DNA from: Carposina sasakii
Taxonomy: Eukaryota > Arthropoda > Insecta > Lepidoptera > Carposinidae
Length of the DNA: 64,000 nucleotides
Assembly: GCA_014607495.2 (NCBI GenBank)
Contig: CP053155.1
Span: 310,001-374,000, forward strand
Direction: 5' to 3'
Part shown: piece after piece, positions 57,245 to 64,000 of the stretch
Numbering within the stretch: the first letter of the stretch is position 1
How the letters are laid out: each line of letters opens with the position of its first letter
Notes under the pieces: model-generated
What the model saw: only the letters and a program-made list of their open reading frames with translations
The model's database searches: none
Told to the model about the DNA's origin: nothing
Translations under genes and position numbers: made by a program

Positions 57245-58480
57245 GTAAAGTCCATGTCCAGTAACGTTGATGATTGATTGATAGGCTTTTCGTTATTTCT
57301 GGTGCGTCTAGTCAGCAGAACCCGAAAACAATGATCATGTTGTCGAACGCGGACAAGGCTTGCTAAACAATCTATAATAACTGACTATGTCTATGAGACA
57401 TATGCGTGAGGCTATGTACTCGTATGTACCTACATTTTTTGGTACATAAGTAAGTAAGTACCCAGTAATATGCAATGACCTAGTAGAATAAACATTTTGA
57501 CGATGAAGGTATATAATTTTCGTAATATTTTGTTAAACACACCTCTTATATTACACCCTGTATGCTATTCACTACCGCCGCGTCGAAGTAGTTCAAACTA
57601 CAAGAGGATCAATAATGGTAATGCGATATCCCCGGCGATATCGTTCGGTTCAGCAAAGCTGAGGCTTTCGGGGGATAAGCTGATGCGCTTTTGAGGTTAT
57701 TCTGAGGTCAGTCGGGACTAACGTGTCTTCGAATACTGAATTTCCCACCATTTGTAGTAACACAACTTTCTGTATCATATAGAAGGTCAGGCAGAGACTA
57801 CAACACATCTACAACATATACATGTTTATTGTATGTATGAGTTTACCCAGCTATAGCTTGAAGTGAAAAGTAGATATTCGATTGGAACCCTTCTGTCCGC
57901 TCTATGATAAATCAAAATTATATGATGTTTTCACGATAATTTGCAGTTATTATGTTGGTAAATACACGAAAAAAGAGCATGTTGTCATCCAAACATGATA
58001 AATGTCTGAGTATTGATAGAATAACAATTACGTAACAAACAAAATGCTCCGGGTATTGTAACTCGGAGCACGATCCACAGGGATCTCCCCTCTCGCTATC
58101 CATCACTGAAGATACATACTCGTACATCTCATTACATGGAGTAGTTCAATGTGGAGCTGTGAATATTAATGTAGACATGCAACTGCTGATGTAATATGCG
58201 TAGGCTCTTTATTAAAAAAAAATAATTCCTTAATCTGTGCCAAATTTTTAGATTCTCAGTTCACGGGAAGTTTAGGTTCCCGTAGGTTTTGATTCCCTTG
58301 CGAGAGTCGAAAATTTACGAAAATTTGCAACATAAACGGCTGTATCTTTTGATTGCGTTGGCTTAGAAGTTTGATGGCTTACTCGTAGAAGCTAGACAGC
58401 TCCTAGGGACAGTAGACCTATGTATTTGATATAAATTTCAGCTTGATACCTCCACGCTTTCCTGAGAAAAAGGGTCTTGA
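57245..58480. other. AT-rich intergenic DNA
   Basis: No gene or well-defined repeat is seen. Confidence 0.4.
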
Positions 58481-58484
58481 GAGA

Positions 58485-58567
58485 CAGACGGACGAACGGA
58501 CGGACGGACGGACAACAAAGTGATCCTATAAGGGTTCCGTTTTTACCTTTCGAGGTACGGAACCCTA
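58485..58567. repeat. GGAC microsatellite plus short hairpin
   Basis: About five GGAC/GGAC-like units are followed by AGGGTTCCGT (58531) mirrored by ACGGAACCCT (58557). Similar text is widespread in lepidopteran repeats. Confidence 0.6.
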
Positions 58568-58737
58568 AAACATAACCCTCTTTCTGACGCTGTCGAGTAC
58601 TTAATTAGCAGTAGTTTATTTAACATCAGTCCTCGCTATGCTAAACGTGTCTGTGGGATATCTCCTTTACGATCCTCCAGTTCTAGCTATCTCATGCCGG
58701 GAACACAGCCATACATGATAAATGTATGTATGTAATA

Positions 58738-58805
58738 CTTGTGATAGCCCAGTGGTTAAGACGTGCGCCTTCCAAGCGGGAGACGTAAGTTCGATCCCAG
58801 TCACG
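58738..58805 (+). mobile_element. tRNA-derived SINE head
   Basis: The A-box-like TAGCCCAGTGGTTAAGACG and B-box-like GTTCGATCCCAGTC are spaced as in a tRNA. The body probably continues to about 59130, where a second CGATCCCTGGGCC-like B box occurs. Confidence 0.6.
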
Positions 58806-59129
58806 GGCCTATACCAATGAATTTATTTCATGTACAGATTTTAATGTTGCAAAAGCTGTTTGTTAGCTCGTGCCTCGGAAAGCACGTAAAACCGTTGGTC
58901 CTGCGCCTGATCTCTCTCCGGTCGTGTCGGCTTTCCGTCCCATTCGACTATGAAAATAACGGAATAGAGAGTGCATCCGTGTTTGCGCACTCACTTGTGC
59001 ACTATAATATCTCCTGGCTAATCTCCATAGAGATTGGTCGCCTTGGCCGCAATACGGTCGGAGATCATCATGTATGTAATAGCAAAATTAGGACGTATGT
59101 TCGATCCCTGGGCCTGATGTAGTAAGATT

Positions 59130-62100
59130 GTCAGTTGTCACCAGACATGTTTGATTGCTGTCCTAACGGATTGTGAGAGTGATAGAATAGAGAGTATCCT
59201 GAGTTTGCGCGCACACTATAATGGTATAGCTAATTATGTAATAGAGAACGGCAAGTTGCAACGCGCAGGAGATAATATCATGTTCTAGTTTCTTCTAAAC
59301 AGTATCTATTCTAACTGGACCTGAAGCTAAGTATAAAGGAACAACGTTATTTTACTCACTAGAGATGCAACATTTATTTATATCAAAGGGCGCTCTTGTT
59401 TCCGAGTTACTGTGTGTCCTAAACATGGAGGAGGAATAGTGAGGAAATGCGACTGTCAATGTAGACTACCAATATGAAGCAATCACTTGCCAAGCATCCG
59501 ACCATCTATATACCGTTTTACTTGCCCGACTATGCCTTACTGCGGCAAAGTGAAACAAAAGGAAGGACACCTTATGTATGATATTCAACAGTCCGTATAT
59601 ACATTATATTCATGTATGTGTTAAGTAGAGATTTTTAAAATCATTTTTTTAATATTTTTTAGGTTTGTACGTATACTGTACACTCCGCTGTACAATGTAA
59701 ACACGATAATAATAATAACAGAAACCAAATGCAGATCGTAACAGCTCCATACACTCTCTATGAGCTTCGACAAGATTGTTCTAATATATTTTTCTACAAA
59801 CAAACCTAGTTATCCCAACTTCTCAATGCCCTCCCCCCGTGATCCCCGGACACATTATGTTAACAAAGCTTTGCCTCCAAGACACTGTTTATGTAAAACT
59901 TCAGAAACGGAACCCGCCTGGTTATTCTGTAAACTGTATCTTTTTAAATCAACTAAAAATACTATAGGACAAGAGTAACTATGGTGATACTGTACCCGAC
60001 TACGCCAGAAAGCGGGTAATGTTTTTCGAGCGTATATATGTATTTATATTTTTTATTAGGGTTCGTATTTTGCGGTTTCGTTAATGTTGATCCAAATGAG
60101 CAATAATAGGTAATGCAACTTCGAATAACGTGAAAAGATAAACACTGTTAGTCAACATAATGCTACGAAAATTCGCAGTAATTCCAGTTACTTGTGTAAC
60201 TTGTATTTTTTCGAAAATTCCTAGAGAAAAACCACCTTTTATGTATAAATTATAAAATGTACACAAAAGTCATGCATATAAAGTATGAAAAACACTTAAA
60301 ATGTAAATGAAATGATGTAATTTGATTTAAAATATAATTTTACACCCATTTTTAAACTCAACATTTTACACACTAGAGATAATAAAATTACACAGCAAAG
60401 CATACATTTATTCAAACGTGTAAAAAAATGTACATCTTTTGAGCAAACCTTACGAAAAGGCAAATATTTGCTGGTCGACTGCAGCGATTGGAGAAACAAT
60501 TCATTTTGTAAAACAAGCGTTAAGGCTCGTGCATACGAACAATTTTGAAAGCTTGTGTGTGCTAGCCTTAAGGGGGGGGGGAGTTGACACAAACACTTAG
60601 CAATCAGCGTACGACGAAGTTCACACGCGTCGTACACACTAATTTCGCCTGTATGACAGAGTTATACGTGTTATATTTGCGTGGCACCGTTTGGCGTGGC
60701 TAGTGGAGCGTGTTCACTGATTTTCGCTCTCTAATACAGCTGTTATGCGACTGTTATGCAGCTGTACTGTATGCTGTATATTGGTTCTAACGAGTACCGT
60801 TAGGATAAGGGCTTCTTAAATGTGATTTTTATACAAAGCTTTAATTTTTCATTGTCTTTCGTTGAATTTGATTATTGAATAATATGTCTTAAAAAAATCA
60901 AATATTCGAATGTTTCGTTTAGAGACCCTTTAGATAAATAAAAAGTTCAAAATGAATGTTATAAGAGTAATGTTCGAGTTATATGCTTTACCACTATTAT
61001 AATCTCGTAAGGGTTACATATACATTAGTATTATATTAAGGTATAGCCACACCTGACAGCACTTATATATCTGTAATAACATAACAATTTTGTGCGTTGT
61101 CGGTTAAGTCAGAGTCAAGCAGCGGTATAAGTACTTCAGAACTCGAAATTAACGTCAGCGCGTTCGTGAACAACTCTCAGGAGGTTGTTACCTTCTAGCA
61201 AGCAAGTTGAAGACGAGATCTTACGCTAATTTTAAACCTGGAGTAAGTCAAAATGCACACGAACAGAATTAACTTAGGTTGAAAGTTTATTGATTCTCCA
61301 TTTTAAAATAAGGCCGACGATTATCGCAATAAGAGTGTGTTTCACCGTGTAATTCCGTTGGATGATGGCGCTAGTTACTATATGTATGACCACATTTTCT
61401 GTGTAACTGCATACAAAAAATGTTAGTCCCGAAATCAGGCGTAGGAATTGCTTATTCTTTGAAACGGATAATCCGTTGTATGCGATGTTCCAACTTACAC
61501 TATAGTGGTACTGAGGTGACGTAACTGCTCTCCTGAATATACCGCATCAATAATTTTCCTTAAATCATATTAACTTTCATTAACCTAGAAATTAAAAACC
61601 TCCGGCGTTATTACAAAACCAAATCTAAAGTAAGAGACTGATTAAAATGACATTTGTCAGCAAAATGTGTGAAATATCTGTCATATTTAGGCAAAGTTTA
61701 GCTTGAACAATATTACAATTATTTTAATAATACGGCTCTTGTTTAAAGTGGAGACTGGTTTAATCAGTCATTCATATTTAATATTAAAATATAACCACAA
61801 ACTACACGCGCTATCTTGTCGTTTCTTGTTTCTTCGTCTAATAAGGATGTGTCACGATAAATCGGAAGCGACCAGTGTTGTTCCTAGCCGATTGTTTTAT
61901 CCCGCTTACACTATAATGCCAATGAAAACTTAAATAGATTAATTACAATATGTAGGTACCTATGAAGAAACCCTCATATAAAAACTTCGTTCTAAAAAGT
62001 GCAGACCACTGGGGCAAATCCTACGGGAAATGTTAAAGCGATCGACTCTCCCCCACTTAGTAGACGGCTTGGTGTGACAAATGGAATTGCCCATAACTCC

Positions 62101-62750
62101 AAAATCGAGTTTAAACTATATTGTCCCATCAAGTCAATATATGCAATAAGTTAATAAGCTGTAAAAAATAAATTATTATCTTATCTTATGAAACGTTTTG
62201 TATGGAGGAGGAGATTAGGAGAGAAACGTTTAGAATGGAGATTTGTAGTCTCTGCCTATCCCTATGGGATATAGTCGTAAGGTTATGTATGTAAATAAAG
62301 TCGTATTAAAGTAAAGTAGTTATTAGTTTAAATAATGTCAATATTTGAAGTGATTTTTATACATTTTATTTTAATAACACAGTCAACAAGACGCAGTAAG
62401 CCCCCGACACCCCCCGCATGCACCGCGTGTAGTGAACCATACAGAGAGGAGGTGGTCTACACAGAACAGGTGGTCTAACACCGGTGATGCAGTGGCAGCG
62501 CCCAAAATTCAAATAAATATGCATATTACATAATATGTACACATAAAACAATATTACATTTAGATAAAATTACATAAAGCGATACAGAGCTTCATTTAAT
62601 TACACCAGCTGCTTCTCCTTTTCTAAGAGTCGACTATCCTTAGTCGAGTATTCTCTCAGGCGATGAGCTAAAATTGTCACTGATCTTTTAGCCTTGTGAT
62701 CCTCATTTCTGTCTACCCCATTTTGGAAATACAACCATGTGATACAGCAC
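59130..62750. other. AT-rich intergenic DNA
   Basis: No supported gene is seen. There is a short G-run near 60575 and several scattered repeat scraps. Confidence 0.35.
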
Positions 62751-63107
62751 TATACAGGGTGTAAGACAACAATGTTTTTAATACCTCGTATTCTTTGTAA
62801 GGTTACTATCATTTTCTTCTATGGAACCCACCCTGAGAAACGACAAAAAAAATATGAAAAAATACTGTCATTTTATTGCAAGCAATGTATTCGTTTGATG
62901 CTCAAAGTACAAATGTACCTACAAAACTAACATTATAACATTTTGACATGGTATCTTTTAAAAAATTATATATTAATGTAACTTTGTACCTCAATATCTT
63001 GGAAACCCTTGGTTTCCCAGGAGTGCTTCCATAGAAAAAAATGATCGTGATGTTACAAATAATACGAGGTATTAAAAGAACAAAGTTGTCTTTTTACACC
63101 CAGTATA
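62751..63107. mobile_element. TIR element, about 357 bp
   Basis: The left end TATACAGGGTGTAAGACAAC and inverted right end TATACTGGGTGTAAAAAGAC match. Internally ATACCTCGTATT also occurs as its inverse AATACGAGGTAT near the other end. Confidence 0.7.
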
Positions 63108-64000
63108 ACACGTAAGCACTACCTAGGAGAATGTAATCACTTAAACTAATCCGTTTCCATAATTACACCAGAAAGTTGGCGGTTAAGGCTACATGTAGCG
63201 CAATGTAATCCAATCACTGGCTATATTCACCGTATACTTCCATCCATGGGCAGTAGGGTGGTCCAAAATTTTTTTTTTATTATTTTATTTTAGCCACCCC
63301 GTTATTTCATTACATGCATTAACATAGTAAAATATCAGTGAGATAGCATAAGTAGAACAGGTTGCTCAACCAAGTCTTGTTTTTGATTTTTTTGTGTAAA
63401 ATGCTTAATTTTTATTTTTTGTTACAGATAAGTTTCGTAAATTAGTCAATATAGTGAAAATTAAACAGGTTTATTTTATTAACATATTTGATACTTATTT
63501 AGTAGACTATGAAGTGAATCAGTGTTAAAAAATGTGTTCATCTACTAGAAAAAAAGATATTTTTTTTAGGGCAATTGAGTTATCTAAGGGTATTTTAAAA
63601 CTCAGCTACCAATTCCAATATAGTTCTGTTTTAGAGTTTTTGCGCTCACTATATTACTACAGCCCTGTAACGATGGTCTACAAACCCACATTATCACAAT
63701 TTCGCCCTATAATTGATGTTCAATTTCTACAATAACAAAGACCCATTAAAGTTCGTGTGGAACCTTTATTGCGTAAATCAGAGACGTAAGGGAAATTGTG
63801 AACACTGCTATAGAGTTCTATGGTTTGCATACTGGTCACTTTAGAGGTCATTACAACTCCTATCTATAACTGAAACTTCTGGTTTGATGAGCACCCTCTT
63901 GTATATACGATAGGGGGCTGAAATTTTTCGTACATAATAAGAGTGGTAGGTATAATAAATCTTAGGGGTGGCGAAACATATATTGCAAAAAATATTTTTT
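63108..64000. other. AT-rich DNA, no supported gene
   Basis: The short ORFs here have no recognisable features. Confidence 0.35.

Overview
The window reads as a piece of a lepidopteran (moth or butterfly) draft scaffold. The evidence is the many Ty3/gypsy, Helitron-like, tRNA-SINE, RTE and TIR-element remnants of lepidopteran type, one intron-containing host gene, and a 500-N scaffold gap at 20411-20910. Inside the left contig lies a block of insect-virus DNA that does not belong to an ordinary moth chromosome.

Layout. 1-3120: a decayed plus-strand Ty3/gypsy element with two minisatellites and a probable 3' LTR. 3120-20345: baculovirus-like DNA. A roughly 12.1-kb unit (3120-15257) carries, in order, a coiled-coil gene (-), an unnamed small gene (-), a p47-like gene (+), a Nudix hydrolase gene (+), an unnamed gene (+), a truncated gene (-), a 2.9-kb hr-like repeat array, p74/pif-0 (-), pif-3 (-) and a further unnamed gene (+). 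The first 5.1 kb of the unit is then repeated at 15258-20345, after which the contig ends. 20911-36660: the next contig, mostly transposons, including a minus-strand gypsy, and a CpG-rich promoter candidate near 29.9 kb. 37583-42153: a complete 11-exon gene for a CUB/LDLa single-pass membrane protein of 1,045 residues. 42930-64000: transposon-rich intergenic DNA, including an apparently intact, young Ty3/gypsy element (52313-57123) with identical LTRs and a target-site duplication, nested inside a TIR element.

The viral block is called baculovirus-like because four independent signals agree. P74/PIF-0 and PIF-3 are per os infectivity factors. P47 is a subunit of the baculovirus late RNA polymerase and sits next to a Nudix gene, as in many nucleopolyhedroviruses. 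TAAG late-promoter motifs lie just upstream of at least five start codons. The repeat array is hr-like, with palindromes. Most viral genes carry small frame breaks, and the two copies break at different places. The block could be an old endogenous insertion, a tandem integrated or defective viral circle, or an assembly chimera with poor consensus quality. Sequence alone does not decide between these.

Only the young gypsy element and the CUB/LDLa gene look fully intact. No host gene other than the CUB/LDLa gene is supported with confidence.
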